Below are positions 26,690-37,318 of a stretch of 64,000 bases of DNA, in pieces. The first letter of the stretch is position 1, and each line of letters begins with the position of its first letter. The notes beneath the pieces were generated by a model. That model made no database searches. It was not told the DNA's origin and worked only from the letters and a program-made list of their open reading frames with translations. Location of the stretch: the NCBI GenBank assembly GCA_023515795.1, contig JALGPX010000001.1:124001-188000 (forward strand). The letters are read 5' to 3'. Made by a program: the position numbers and the translations under genes. The stretch is from Amoeboaphelidium occidentale (Eukaryota > Aphelidiomycota > Aphelidea).

Positions 26690-29542
26690 CTATTTTTCCC
26701 AAAAGCTTCCATTGCATACACACTTAAAGGGCTGTGAAGTGTCCAGGTTCATTGCATACTCACTCAGGCTCGCTTTGCTATGACTCGCTTTTTGTCCGCA
26801 AGAATTGCATTTAAGTCCTTTAGATAAAGGCAAGTTCGTAAATACATCATTCTTAGTTCCTCTGAATAATCGCTCATCATTAAATAGCATGAATGCATTT
26901 ATGCTGGGCGGCGAGAAAACTCCATTCACAGCAAAGTATGACAAAATTGTGCTGTTCACTTTTAAAATGTATTCAGCAGGCAATTCTGAAGTTCTAATAT
27001 CTTCTGAGTTGTTGGTAGAACTATTTAAGGGAATCCTGTCAATGTCTTGTAACAAATCAAGCGCTGAATCGATTCTTATTCGAGACCGTGCCAGAGAAAT
27101 TTCCATATACTTGGCCATTACTTTATGCTGTGAGCTTAAATGAATTTTCAAGAACTTTATCAGGAGTAATAATTTTTCCAGTAGTGATCTAACAAATGGG
27201 TTTAAAAGAGGATTCTTCCAGTTCCAAACATCAGAATCTTGCACAGGTTTTCGTGCTCCATTGTTCGGTATTATACCAAAACTGTTTCCTTCATTTAAAG
27301 TCAAATACATCGACTTTAGCAGGAACGCCAATGCATCAAGGACAAATATGGAAAGACTTGTCAAAATGTACAGACGATCTTCCTTGAATTGGAATGAATG
27401 AATCGAATCATCGCTTAAATCCAAAGATTTGAAACTTCCAGTAATATTATCAAACAGAGTCTCTAGGGGCTCTAATCCTTCAATTGAATCCAAAAAGACA
27501 GTCTTTGCATTATAAAGTTTAAGTACAATAAAGTATCCAGAAGATGACATTATGGAATCTCTAGTTTTTGGCGATTGTAGTAACAAGGAACACCTGTACT
27601 GCACAGAAAGTATACGCAAGCATAACACAGACAGATCCTCATTAAGCCCCGCCCGTCGTGGATCTGAATAGGTATACAATAATTGGGCATCCTGTTTCGG
27701 TAAAAGATAGGAATAGATTTTTCCAAACAATTCATCAAGAATGAGGTTTGCCATTTTCGATGCATTAAACTGATCACTAATAGTATATGAGGTGTCATTC
27801 TCTGCCATAATTATCCTAAGAGAATGCTCTATATCTTGCAGATCTTTTGAATTGATAATAGCCAAAGAAAACATCGCAGCAAGTCTCTCAATGATTACAT
27901 CTTTCGGCAGTAATATATTTGGTAAAGGATAAAAGACTGTTTTCCTTCCGAATTTATGCTCTAGAGTTTCATTAGCTTCTGTGAATTCAATATCAGACTC
28001 GTTATCAGAAATTTGCATCTCCTCTGCGCTGCCTTCCACTGTTTCAGGAAGAGGCATTAATTCACCGATTAGACCTATTTTACTCATCGATAAGCAGCTT
28101 GAAACTAAACATACAGAATTCGGTCCATTGCGCAAAGGTAAAGACCGAAGTAATCGAAGGTCTGCGCAATCTCTTAGCTCCAAATTGCCATTCAGAAAAC
28201 TCAGACACATAATATAACTTTCTAAAGTCTCAGAGGAAAGTAGCGGAGAAAGAATGTGAACATCAATGGGTATGGATTCAAATAAAGATTGACTTATCAA
28301 GCAGAAGTTTGGCCTTTTGTTTCCTGACACCATTCCCCAGATTGCACCATGTACTCTGTTTGATCCCAAAGTATCACAGCTACGATGAACGCTCAGCAGC
28401 TTTAATCCCCCTTCATGCTGTGGCACCTGTAAAAAGTCTAGCCGTGAAACTTTGATCGTTTCTGTAGGAGCCGTGCTTAAAGTCAAGGAGCGATAAGTCT
28501 CAATAGATAAGTTCCGCTTGATAACATCAACAGAAATATGCATTATCTGAATTTCATTGCAAATATTGTCATGCTTTCCGTCTGTCCGTTTCAATATGTA
28601 TGCAGCATTTACTCCACCAGTAGAAGAGGGCCGTAAAACGCTTGAGTCTATAATGTGTGTTTCCGGTAGATTTAGTGATTTCGACAGGCATGAAAAAGAA
28701 AGAGTTCCATCACTTTTTGGACCATGCAAGTATAAATTGATATTACCATTATCGTTAAGTGCGATGAATGACAATGAGCCAAACATGGAAGTTCCTGTCT
28801 GTCCTTTCCCTAATCGAGGCTTCTTTCCCGTATCTCCAGACGAATGACCATCTGAGTGATATTCCCTGTGCCTGAGTAACCACGTGAAACTTGAAACTCG
28901 TTGGCCAGTCTCGATAGTGTAAATGTGCGACACCTCTCCAAGAATGTTAGATAAGCGCCATAAAGAAACATCCCCAGAATCGTCAACCAACGCAAAATGT
29001 GTTCCATCGTCGTGCCATGCCATATCTTTCAGAATTTGACTCTTCTTGTGATGACTTTGATAGTTCAAATGCTCTTCGTCGTTGAGACTAACTCTTTTAA
29101 GCGTGGGCTTCAAATTAACCTCCTCGCAAGCAGCCTTCAAACACCACAGGGACACCAGTGACCGCCCATTAGAATAGTCTACGAAGAAAGCCGCATTTAG
29201 CTTCGGGCTAGCACGGCAGAAGTTCAGGTCGACATTAAGCCTTTCAGACAAATCGAATTCACGCGGGTTAACTTGAGCAGAATCGCCATTTAGAGGCTTC
29301 AAAGCGTATAAATGCTCCGACGTATTCGACGATGAAAGGTTAATTCCCAGCCCAGAAACTGCACTCTTGTTTTTACTGCTGCTTGGACTAGAAGCGAAAT
29401 CTAAGGATACTTCGTCATCAATAGAGACACCATTCATCTTGCCCTCGCTATTGCTATTCTTTGTGAATATTCCGCCAGTGCCGTCATTGCTTTCTTCCCC
29501 AAATAGAAATGTGTCCGTGTTGAAGAAGTCTTCAAAGTTCAT
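26690..29542 (-). CDS. MED16: Mediator complex subunit 16
   Basis: 950 aa from the first ATG at 29542 (MNFEDFFNTDTFLFGEE); the frame is open to 29638 but with no ATG. N-terminal part has WD40-like blades (KDMAWHDDGTHFALVDDSGD, VSLWRL, SSFTWLLRH), a helical middle, and a C-terminal Cys pair motif CNSCGQKAS ... FKCVCNGSFWEK like the C-terminal zinc element of Med16/Sin4. Med16 is a tail-module subunit that relays activator signals to RNA polymerase II. The family evolves fast, so identification rests on blade pattern plus the Cys motif and overall length. The SAP-domain gene lies upstream on the same strand. Confidence 0.65.
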   Translation of the reverse strand: MNFEDFFNTDTFLFGEESNDGTGGIFTKNSNSEGKMNGVSIDDEVSLDFASSPSSSKNKSAVSGLGINLSSSNTSEHLYALKPLNGDSAQVNPREFDLSERLNVDLNFCRASPKLNAAFFVDYSNGRSLVSLWCLKAACEEVNLKPTLKRVSLNDEEHLNYQSHHKKSQILKDMAWHDDGTHFALVDDSGDVSLWRLSNILGEVSHIYTIETGQRVSSFTWLLRHREYHSDGHSSGDTGKKPRLGKGQTGTSMFGSLSFIALNDNGNINLYLHGPKSDGTLSFSCLSKSLNLPETHIIDSSVLRPSSTGGVNAAYILKRTDGKHDNICNEIQIMHISVDVIKRNLSIETYRSLTLSTAPTETIKVSRLDFLQVPQHEGGLKLLSVHRSCDTLGSNRVHGAIWGMVSGNKRPNFCLISQSLFESIPIDVHILSPLLSSETLESYIMCLSFLNGNLELRDCADLRLLRSLPLRNGPNSVCLVSSCLSMSKIGLIGELMPLPETVEGSAEEMQISDNESDIEFTEANETLEHKFGRKTVFYPLPNILLPKDVIIERLAAMFSLAIINSKDLQDIEHSLRIIMAENDTSYTISDQFNASKMANLILDELFGKIYSYLLPKQDAQLLYTYSDPRRAGLNEDLSVLCLRILSVQYRCSLLLQSPKTRDSIMSSSGYFIVLKLYNAKTVFLDSIEGLEPLETLFDNITGSFKSLDLSDDSIHSFQFKEDRLYILTSLSIFVLDALAFLLKSMYLTLNEGNSFGIIPNNGARKPVQDSDVWNWKNPLLNPFVRSLLEKLLLLIKFLKIHLSSQHKVMAKYMEISLARSRIRIDSALDLLQDIDRIPLNSSTNNSEDIRTSELPAEYILKVNSTILSYFAVNGVFSPPSINAFMLFNDERLFRGTKNDVFTNLPLSKGLKCNSCGQKASHSKASLSEYAMNLDTSQPFKCVCNGSFWEK

Positions 29543-29659
29543 TGGCGCAAAATCAGCTGCAAGAGCGAACTTGTTTGAAGTCTTGGAACTTCTCAGACGT
29601 CCCGGTCTAAAACTCTTACACGAGAGATATCTGTTCAAGATTTTTTTTATTTGATATTC

Positions 29660-30409
29660 TTATTGAACGAGGAATGAAGAGGTATCGAATGCAAATGTTT
29701 GTCCCATGCTGCCAAAGTCCATCATGTTCATGTGCGATACTGCATTCATCACATTGCTGCTGGCATTCTGTGAAACATTTCCGAATACTTTTGCGTATTT
29801 TCTTCTTGCTTTAATATTTTCAAGTTCGCGTTTGAGTCTTACAATTAGTTCTGTCTTCTTGCCAGCGCCAGACAAACCGCATTTCTTTAAGAGCGCTTTT
29901 AACTCGTGAACTGTGACATCCTCAAAGTTCAGAGATTCAATGTCTTGTTGTAACGAAGAGAGAGTGTATGTTTCTCGCTCTCGCTTTCTCTTCACTGGCA
30001 TAATTGGTAACACCATTTGCTTCTTCTCAAGATATTGTTGCGCTTCTTGCTCCTGCTCCTGTTGAACATGCTGATCAAACATGGTATCCATAAATTCCGG
30101 AACACATTCAAAGATATAACTTGGAGTTTCATTTAGTAAATCCGCCTGTTCATAGACTTGTGCTGTAGGTTGCTCGCCATGAAACATGTTCAAAGTGAAC
30201 TGATCGACTAAATCAGTCATGCTAGGCTCTTTGTTAAGCATTGTGCAGTTATTCATATCAATGTCGAGTTCCGGAACGGTATCAAATATAGACTCCTCAT
30301 TCCATTTGGTGTCTATCGCTTCAGGCTTTTCTGGTGTCGCATGGAACGCTGACCACAAAAAGTCTTCGATAGTGACTTCGCCGTTGCTTGCAGGAAAGTA
30401 AGAGTCCAT
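29660..30409 (-). CDS. SAP-domain nuclear protein, unknown
   Basis: 249 aa, intronless. An acidic, Met/Asp-rich N-terminal half (IEDFLWSAF, VPELDIDMNNCTMLN, MTDLVDQFTLNMFHGEQP) resembles an activation domain. A basic PVKRKRERETY at about 136 could be a nuclear localisation signal. Residues about 160-195 form a SAP motif: EDVTVHELKALLKKCGLSGA then GKKTELIVRLKRELENIKAR, which binds AT-rich scaffold DNA or RNA. Probable transcription regulator; no orthologue recognised. A TATAAATAAG element lies 41 nt upstream of the ATG. Confidence 0.65.
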   Translation of the reverse strand: MDSYFPASNGEVTIEDFLWSAFHATPEKPEAIDTKWNEESIFDTVPELDIDMNNCTMLNKEPSMTDLVDQFTLNMFHGEQPTAQVYEQADLLNETPSYIFECVPEFMDTMFDQHVQQEQEQEAQQYLEKKQMVLPIMPVKRKRERETYTLSSLQQDIESLNFEDVTVHELKALLKKCGLSGAGKKTELIVRLKRELENIKARRKYAKVFGNVSQNASSNVMNAVSHMNMMDFGSMGQTFAFDTSSFLVQ

Positions 30410-30450
30410 ATTGTTATTGTTGAAACTAGATTATGAGAAGTTTATCCATC

Positions 30451-30460
30451 TTATTTATAC
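30451..30460 (-). promoter_or_regulatory. TATA-like element of the SAP-domain gene
   Basis: On the minus strand this reads TATAAATAAG, 41 nt upstream of the ATG at 30409. It is the best TATA match in the 234-bp divergent region shared with SEN54. The position is close to the ATG, implying a short 5' leader. Confidence 0.4.
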
Positions 30461-30643
30461 AGACGCGGTTAAGCCATTATCTCAGATTTGATTGGTTACG
30501 ATTAGCGACAAGGGCATAATTAATTTCCATCAACAGGAGAGGGACGATAAGGGCCGATTGTAACGTCAGCTGCTGATCGTGATAATGCTAACGTATAGGA
30601 TGGCTACGAAGCACTTGTAACATTTCTGATTTTTTCGCACGTC

Positions 30644-31560
30644 ATGGAAGAGCCAATTGATGATATTTTGCCCGAGAAAGAAATAGAAGACGAAGAAGGT
30701 GGACCTGGAGCAGCTGACTATACGATGTTTATGAAAAATACCGTGAAATTAAGCGTGAATTCTGCCGCAGTGAGAATGGAGCAACCAAAAGATCATTATC
30801 CTGATTATACTTTGGAGCAACAAGCACTGATAGAACGTGCCAACAAGGCCATGATCGATATCATCTCGGAACCGCGTAGTTGTGCAATGTATGATGATAT
30901 TCTTTCGTGTTATTGATTTTTAGTAAAAGCGTATGTGAAGGCTTTTGGTTGAATGATAAGCAATTGGCCGCGGTCACGAAGACTAAAGGCAATCAGATGA
31001 ACACCTTGGGATTCTCGGCTGATAAAGGGCGACTCTATCTGCATCCTATAGAATGCCTGTACATGTTTGAGAGAGGGAGTTTAATTCTTTATGGCCCATC
31101 ACAACTCTCGCATAGAGCAGTATTCTCGCTTACTATAAAAAGCACGCAAGATTTGGAAAAATACTTGATTTACGCTTACTTGAAACGTTTGGGATACGTT
31201 GTTAGAATTCCTGAAGAAGATCAACGAATAATACAAGATGATGGTGAATTTTACTCGACGCCATGTGTTGCAAACGATGGAATATGCCCGGAACAGGAAG
31301 AGTTGTTAGAACGATTCCGTTTGGTAAAGACCAAGAAAGCTACTAAAACACTGGAAATCGACTTCATTATTTACAAACCTGGCTCAGGGTTCTCCAAGAG
31401 AAACCCAGGACAAATTGACTTTTATGTTAAAGTGTGCAGTTTCAGTCGAGAAGGAGAGTTTATGCAAGTTAGCAAATTTACTCATAAACAGTTAAAGCTG
31501 GCGATCATATGCAATGGTAGCATATCGTTTCTTGGTAATTCTAGATATCATAAGAAATAA
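30644..31560 (+). CDS. SEN54: tRNA-splicing endonuclease subunit Sen54
   Basis: 293 aa in two exons; intron 30889-30923 (35 nt, GTATGA...TTTTTAG, phase 2) is the only junction that keeps frame (EPRSCAI then KSVCEGFW). N-terminal domain: YTLEQQALIERANKAMIDII, WLNDKQLAAVTKTKGN, and the family hallmark LYLHPIECLYMFERGSLILY. C-terminal endonuclease-like fold is degenerate, as in all Sen54, which is a structural partner of Sen2 and measures the tRNA body. Yeast Sen54 is 467 aa; this one is short in the middle linker. Confidence 0.85.
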
Positions 31561-31762
31561 ATCGTTTGTTATTATCGGAGATGGACCATCGTATTTCTGG
31601 TCTGTGCAGCATGATCTCGTACTACGGAAGATTGTGAAACATTCCTGAAACCGAATACACAATTTGTCGAATCACGAATCATTATGGTCAACTTTCAGAC
31701 AGATCTGTTTCATGATCATAGTACAAGAGAAAGAGAATTTTTGTTCCATTATATTTTCACTA

Positions 31763-33373
31763 ATGAATTTCTTAAGAAGGCCTTCCTTACCTCAGCTTTT
31801 TGGTTCTCCTCCGGTTCCAAAGAAGAACGAGAAGAACACACCAAGACAAGCAGGTGGTCACTCAGCACATAATGTACGTCGCGCCAAGTCTTCTCATGCC
31901 ATTCAAGCTGGAAATACTGCACATGCTCCTGCTGGGGCATCCGAGAAACCACGAGTTCACTATCAGAACCGTGTTGAACTACTCAAGGAAAGGTTGATCT
32001 CACAAATTGGTCAAGGCGATGAAAGAGTACAAGAAATCATGATCAAAACTGATAAGCTACGTGCTGATTTGAAGAAAGTTGCTGCGTCATCTTATGAGTT
32101 TGCTCAGTCTTTGGCAAAGTTTTCCGAAAAGGCTGGATCTTTGGTAACTAGCGATCTTATTGATGATGAGTTCAAGAATTTGGCAGAGTCTGAGCATTAC
32201 AAGCACTCAATGCTTATGGCTGCTCTTCATCAATTATCCAAGTATTATTCTTTGTACTCTGATGAATGCGTTAAAATGTCTGAAGGGCTAATGACCGAGT
32301 TCCAAATCGATGTTAAGGACAGACAAGATGAACATCGTGAAAAGTTCGAACAATGGAACGTTGAATATGATGCTGCTGTTATGGTTTCTATGCGCGATAT
32401 TGATCGCTTGAAGCAAGTTGCTAACGCTCCTGACACTCCTTTCCAGGAACAAGCATTGTTGTTTGATGAGATCACAAAGAGAATTAGTTCTCTAGAGAAC
32501 TCTAAGAAGCAAAGCTTACGCCTTCTTATCAAAGCAGAACGTCATCATTATGTTCACTTTGCTCATCGCTTACAAGCCGCATTCAAAGGACAAATCCAAG
32601 GATTCCGTGCACTTTATCATCAAGATATCGAGAATACCGATGATTTGGTTGATGTATCACGTATTCAAGAGATTTTGGAGAAGCACCCAAAGCCTTCACA
32701 GTTGTATCTCCGCTTGAAACCACAGACTGAAGTTGACAAGGTTCAGCAACAAGAAGATGAAAAGCATGAGCAAGAGAAGGGCGATCAAGACACAGAAGGA
32801 TATTTAACAGATTATGTTACTGATTATGAAGATAATCACTCCGAGAATGATCAGCCAGGTTCTTATCCAGAACTCACAGATGATTCAAGCAATAATTCAC
32901 ACAACGATCTTTCTTTGAATACAAAGGATCTTCCTCCTACTGCTGGTGTTGCTAGAATGAATCTGAAGGATAAGTCAAAGTCTCTAATTGATTCACGCAA
33001 AAGCGCTATTATGAACAGTGATAGAGTATCATTGCAGCAGAAGAGAAGAACAATCCTTGATTCTATGGAGGCAGAGGGATATGATTCCAAGGCAGTCAAA
33101 ACAAACAAATTTTCAGGCGCTAAGCTTGATAATGTCCGCAATATCCTTCAAGAACAGAAAATTGATAGTGTTCCAGCAACTCTATTATTCGACTATCACG
33201 GACAGAATGAGAATGACATTTCTTTACCAGCAGAAACAACTGTTGAGGTTATATCAGTTGAAGGTGAATGGGCTTATGCAATTGGCGAAACATTAGTAAA
33301 TGATAAGCCTGTGGTGAGGATGGGTTGGATTCCTGTCAATTACACCACATTGAAAGATGAGGAAGAAGATTAA
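31763..33373 (+). CDS. BAR/IMD-like plus C-terminal SH3 protein
   Basis: 536 aa from ATG 31763 (MNFLRRPSLPQLFG); the frame is open 99 nt further. Residues about 70-310 are a long helical membrane-curving module (RVELLKERLISQIGQGDERV, LRADLKKVAASSYEFAQSLA, HHYVHFAHRLQAAFKGQIQG), resembling I-BAR/IMD or amphiphysin-type BAR domains. An acidic, glutamine-rich linker follows, with DGYLTDYVTDYED-type repeats. SH3 domain about 470-530: VPATLLFDYHGQNENDISLP then GEWAYAIGE and GWIPVNYTTL. Likely links membrane curvature to actin or endocytosis. BAR subclass is not certain without a profile search. Confidence 0.75.
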   Translation: MNFLRRPSLPQLFGSPPVPKKNEKNTPRQAGGHSAHNVRRAKSSHAIQAGNTAHAPAGASEKPRVHYQNRVELLKERLISQIGQGDERVQEIMIKTDKLRADLKKVAASSYEFAQSLAKFSEKAGSLVTSDLIDDEFKNLAESEHYKHSMLMAALHQLSKYYSLYSDECVKMSEGLMTEFQIDVKDRQDEHREKFEQWNVEYDAAVMVSMRDIDRLKQVANAPDTPFQEQALLFDEITKRISSLENSKKQSLRLLIKAERHHYVHFAHRLQAAFKGQIQGFRALYHQDIENTDDLVDVSRIQEILEKHPKPSQLYLRLKPQTEVDKVQQQEDEKHEQEKGDQDTEGYLTDYVTDYEDNHSENDQPGSYPELTDDSSNNSHNDLSLNTKDLPPTAGVARMNLKDKSKSLIDSRKSAIMNSDRVSLQQKRRTILDSMEAEGYDSKAVKTNKFSGAKLDNVRNILQEQKIDSVPATLLFDYHGQNENDISLPAETTVEVISVEGEWAYAIGETLVNDKPVVRMGWIPVNYTTLKDEEED

Positions 33374-33411
33374 GCTTTGAATAACAATTCTATTGAAAAT
33401 TGATAATAAAT

Positions 33412-36400
33412 TCAAAACCAATTACGTGAAGATTCTTCAATTTTACTGGCATATCTGAGAGCTTGCAATCTTTTGCTCCGAGCAAACCACACTGGACATT
33501 CAAACGATACACAATCGTTTGCGACTTCAGGCACGTATTTAGCACCAACACATTTCTTGCACATTTCAAGTGTACTAAAGTATCTTGTCTCCGCTTCTTG
33601 GAGTCTCAGCTGGATCTTCATAATAGATTCTGCAGGATTATGCAGACATCTTGAGCAAATTTCTTTTTCAAAAGCATTTACTGGCTCTTTCAAGCAGACA
33701 ACACAGAATTTTGATTTATAAAACTTCTCCAGAGTTGTCTGATTACCCGATTTTGATGTAAGAATTGAATCCTTCACTATTCTATCAACCTTACTCATTT
33801 CGTGAAACCATGCTTTCACATCAACACCTACCAAATCGAATATTCTAGCTAGAACTGGTAGAATTTGTCTCGTGATATAATATTCTGCATTAAGGCGAAG
33901 CCCTGTAGCAAAGTGTTGATTATTCAATGCTGATGGTGCCAAGAATTCTTCAGGCGTTCTCGCAGCATCAACAAGTCTGGGATTCGTTCCACCATCGTAT
34001 GAAATGATAATAGGAACTCTCTCTCCATATTCTGGTTCTGTTCTTGGATCTTCTTTCATTCTGCGGATACTGACATAAGCACCAGGAGGTGGAACTCCTC
34101 TGTCAGAATATGTTCCTAGTTTGACAGCTTTCGCAATGATAAAGTCCTGTAGAGAAACATTGCCCTCCATTATTTTTGTAAACTCGTTTAACAAATATTC
34201 CTTGATTTTTGACAAGTCTTTTGTTCTAAATAAAATCTTTAGGGAATTTTCTAGGATTTTGGCAACTGCGGGGCAGCCATCTCTTCTTACTGTCTCAATT
34301 CCCTTTCCTTCAAACTCGGGCTCCTCTTGTTCTAACGATTCGTATTTGAAACCACAGTATCTTTTCTTGGATAACATTACAGAGGGGAAATAAACCTTCT
34401 CAAACTTTAGCTTCATAGGTTTTGGATGCTGTTTTGTTATTTCTTCTGCGATTTCGATACCTATCTTGTGAGCTCTCTCGCGTGAAGAACCAGGCATCAA
34501 CACAAAAACAGAGTCAGTATCACCATAAACAACTCTTGCATTCCAAGTAGGATGATTATTGATAAACTTGATTGTACTTTCCAATGTACTTCTGCCTGTT
34601 TGGACAATGGAATCAGCCAACTCAACACAAGGCATTCTTCCAGAAAAGGAAGCTGAGGTATAGCCATAGATAACATTCGCCAACAGCTTCAAACCCAGTT
34701 GTCTGGAATCGAGAACTCTGGATAAAAACTTGTCACTCATGTACAGCTTCATCGACTCTTTTATCATGGCTCTCGTATCGAGTAATCCCGTAAGCATCTT
34801 GGATAGTATCCCAACCGTTACGTCTTGTTTTGCGAAAGCCACTCCATTTGGCGAGGTATAAAAATTTTCGATTGCCGGTGCGTCGAAAACTTCCAAGAAA
34901 CCCAGCCCTCGTCTTTTCAATGGTTTGATCTTTCCTAGGATTGTACTGAAGCAGTAGTTATTAGCGATCATAATTGATGGATAGAGAGATTGGAAGTCCA
35001 AAACCACAATTGGGTCACAGTAGAAGCCGGACTGTGGTTCCATGACCAAAGGCAAAGCTTCTGCAGCAGACATTTTGTTAACTTGCTTTCTTGTTGGCGA
35101 AATCGCTACAAAATTCTCTCGTTTCAGAAATCTCAGCATCATAGCTTCAACTTTATACTGAGAGCCTCTCGATAGAACAGAATAAAAATCACAGCCATAA
35201 ACTCGAGCGAACTCTGCAGTTTGCAAGATAACATTTGATTCATGCAATATCCTGATCGTGTTTACTGCCATTTCTTTGATGTAATCGTATACTCTCCATC
35301 TCTGAGATGACATGTTATACCATTTGGTTAATACAGAATAATGATACTTTGGAACCCTACAATGCAAAACATGAAAACAGATATTCTGATATGTGAAACA
35401 TGTCAAGTTGGTATACTCTTGTTTCATAATTCTCCAAACATTTAAAACTATTCTTCCATTTATAGAAACGCCGGAATGTTTAATAAAGCTGTAGTTTTCA
35501 ACATCCCGAAGATTATCAGATGCTGAAGTCTTCTGTTTGACGTTCTCGCTATCCTCAACTCTACTGAGCATTTTCGCGATATGCTTAAAACTATAAGGAT
35601 AAATCTGGGCTCTATCCATCAGATAACCCCACGACCTTTTGTGTATTTCGTAACCGCAAAGAATATCCGGATCCCTTGCTATCGTTATTTCAATAATTTT
35701 ATCAATCAACTCTTCTTCATCTCTAACATAAAAAACATCCTTTCTGCTAACGTGCTCATCATGAATCGCAATAAATACAGTTTCAAAATCAATGCAGATA
35801 CAAACAAATTTTATCTCGTCTCTTGCCGGATCTGGATAGTATTCGCCTCTTGTGTCAACGTGGCATTCTAATGACATTATACGCAATCCTTCACTATCAA
35901 ACTCTTTCAGCGGATTTGAAGGCTGCACAAACGGAGCATCTCTTGTAGGCTGAACCATTCGTGACTTGTATAAATCTGGTTGTTTTGTGTATTTCTTCAT
36001 TAGCTCTCGCCGAGTAGGAGGTCTCATTGTCAGCCCGTATGTCAAAGTTTCATCTTCTTTAGGTAAAATATGACCCAGTTGTGTTCCAGTGATGGGAGCT
36101 CTGGACTGTTCTAAGTTGGCAGATGCAAATTCAAACTTGGCTCTCTTTGGAACAAAATCATTCTGCTTAAATCTGTTCATAAACTTTGCGGAGCGCAAGT
36201 CGGTATCATTAGAGAAGTGCGGCACCTGATGTATGACTTTCGGACTGCAGTTTTTGATCATTCGTTCATGAACTTCTTTGTGCGTGCTTACTTTCAGTGG
36301 TTTTACGGAAGTTGGACTTGTAACATCCGGTGGATTATTAAACAAGGCGGGAGTTGTTAAATCAATTTCTTCTACCAAATCATCAGAAAATAGATTATTA

Positions 36401-37257
36401 AATTTAAAAAATGGGTCATTTGTTCCATCAACTTGTAAGATCGTATCATCCATCTCCAGTATTTCTGAATCTGACGACGATTCAATAATAAACTCATCGA
36501 TAAAAGATGTCTGAGTTAGCCTGATAATTTCCTCATCAACAACCTCCAAAGGGTTCGTTGTGACAGTCAGGGGCACGATCGAAGAAGGCGGCGCAGACTC
36601 TGTTTTAACAATACGCTTCGTTCTTTGTTCACGAGCAGCCTTGATCCTTTGCTCCAGACTAGAAACAGAAAGCCCTTTGGATAACCTACGCTGATATTCC
36701 TCTTCCCATAATGCGTCAAGTGAGTTTTTAGCGGTGTTTGAAATGTGCCATGGATACGTATCAAGTTCAATCTCACAATGTGAAGCCTTCGGCTGAGGAA
36801 CTTCAAAGTGCGTCACAATAATATCATCCATTCCATATAAATCATAATCAACTAGAAACTGTAAAGTGAAAGGCACATGTGACCCGTAAACTTGAATGCT
36901 TTTCTGAAGAATCGCGCGATTTAAGAGCAGCTCAGCCAGAGTATTAATGCAATTGAAGTCCAACAAGTAAATCTTCAAGAATTCCTCTTCTTCCTGGTGA
37001 TATCCATAAAAGTCTCGCTTCTGTACAACTTCAATGTCATGCACATAATTCCTTGTGTTCCGGTAAAAGAGCTGCATTATCTTATTAATCGCACTTCGTA
37101 TCATCGAAGGATCTTCTTTCTTAATGTAAATGTACGGATATATCGATCGCATGTTTATGAGGCATTTTTGGTCTTCTTTGGTGGTTCCGAATATTCTAAT
37201 AATCGGCTGGCCTTCGATGATCGTTGGCTCCAGAGTTATGATCTTTGCCGTGATCAT
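33412..37257 (-). CDS. REV3: DNA polymerase zeta catalytic subunit Rev3
   Basis: 1281 aa, intronless. N-terminal Rev3 motif VPFTLQFLVDYDLYGMDDII; a degenerate exonuclease domain (IMSLECHVDTRGEYYPDPARDE has the region but not the full acidic set). B-family polymerase motifs: DFQSLYPSIMIANNYC (motif A, about 752), KLLANVIYGYTSASFSGRMP (motif B), VVYGDTDSVFVLM (motif C, about 909, metal-binding Asp pair). C-terminal Cys clusters CVVCLKEP...CSRCLHN and CKKCVG...FECPVWFARSK hold zinc and an iron-sulfur cluster that binds Pol31/Pol32. It performs error-prone translesion extension. Shorter than yeast (1504) because the disordered insert is small. The ATG is only 61 bp from that of the divergent RhoGEF gene. 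Confidence 0.97.
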   Translation of the reverse strand: MITAKIITLEPTIIEGQPIIRIFGTTKEDQKCLINMRSIYPYIYIKKEDPSMIRSAINKIMQLFYRNTRNYVHDIEVVQKRDFYGYHQEEEEFLKIYLLDFNCINTLAELLLNRAILQKSIQVYGSHVPFTLQFLVDYDLYGMDDIIVTHFEVPQPKASHCEIELDTYPWHISNTAKNSLDALWEEEYQRRLSKGLSVSSLEQRIKAAREQRTKRIVKTESAPPSSIVPLTVTTNPLEVVDEEIIRLTQTSFIDEFIIESSSDSEILEMDDTILQVDGTNDPFFKFNNLFSDDLVEEIDLTTPALFNNPPDVTSPTSVKPLKVSTHKEVHERMIKNCSPKVIHQVPHFSNDTDLRSAKFMNRFKQNDFVPKRAKFEFASANLEQSRAPITGTQLGHILPKEDETLTYGLTMRPPTRRELMKKYTKQPDLYKSRMVQPTRDAPFVQPSNPLKEFDSEGLRIMSLECHVDTRGEYYPDPARDEIKFVCICIDFETVFIAIHDEHVSRKDVFYVRDEEELIDKIIEITIARDPDILCGYEIHKRSWGYLMDRAQIYPYSFKHIAKMLSRVEDSENVKQKTSASDNLRDVENYSFIKHSGVSINGRIVLNVWRIMKQEYTNLTCFTYQNICFHVLHCRVPKYHYSVLTKWYNMSSQRWRVYDYIKEMAVNTIRILHESNVILQTAEFARVYGCDFYSVLSRGSQYKVEAMMLRFLKRENFVAISPTRKQVNKMSAAEALPLVMEPQSGFYCDPIVVLDFQSLYPSIMIANNYCFSTILGKIKPLKRRGLGFLEVFDAPAIENFYTSPNGVAFAKQDVTVGILSKMLTGLLDTRAMIKESMKLYMSDKFLSRVLDSRQLGLKLLANVIYGYTSASFSGRMPCVELADSIVQTGRSTLESTIKFINNHPTWNARVVYGDTDSVFVLMPGSSRERAHKIGIEIAEEITKQHPKPMKLKFEKVYFPSVMLSKKRYCGFKYESLEQEEPEFEGKGIETVRRDGCPAVAKILENSLKILFRTKDLSKIKEYLLNEFTKIMEGNVSLQDFIIAKAVKLGTYSDRGVPPPGAYVSIRRMKEDPRTEPEYGERVPIIISYDGGTNPRLVDAARTPEEFLAPSALNNQHFATGLRLNAEYYITRQILPVLARIFDLVGVDVKAWFHEMSKVDRIVKDSILTSKSGNQTTLEKFYKSKFCVVCLKEPVNAFEKEICSRCLHNPAESIMKIQLRLQEAETRYFSTLEMCKKCVGAKYVPEVANDCVSFECPVWFARSKRLQALRYASKIEESSRNWF

Positions 37258-37318
37258 CTCAAAGATTAAAGTGCTTTTCGGTTGTTTAGGAAGGAATGTT
37301 AAGAATGAGGCATTTTAA

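Noticed and set aside
30907-31560. SEN54 starting at the second ORF only
   Set aside because: A 35-nt intron joins it in phase to the upstream ATG exon carrying the conserved N-terminal domain.
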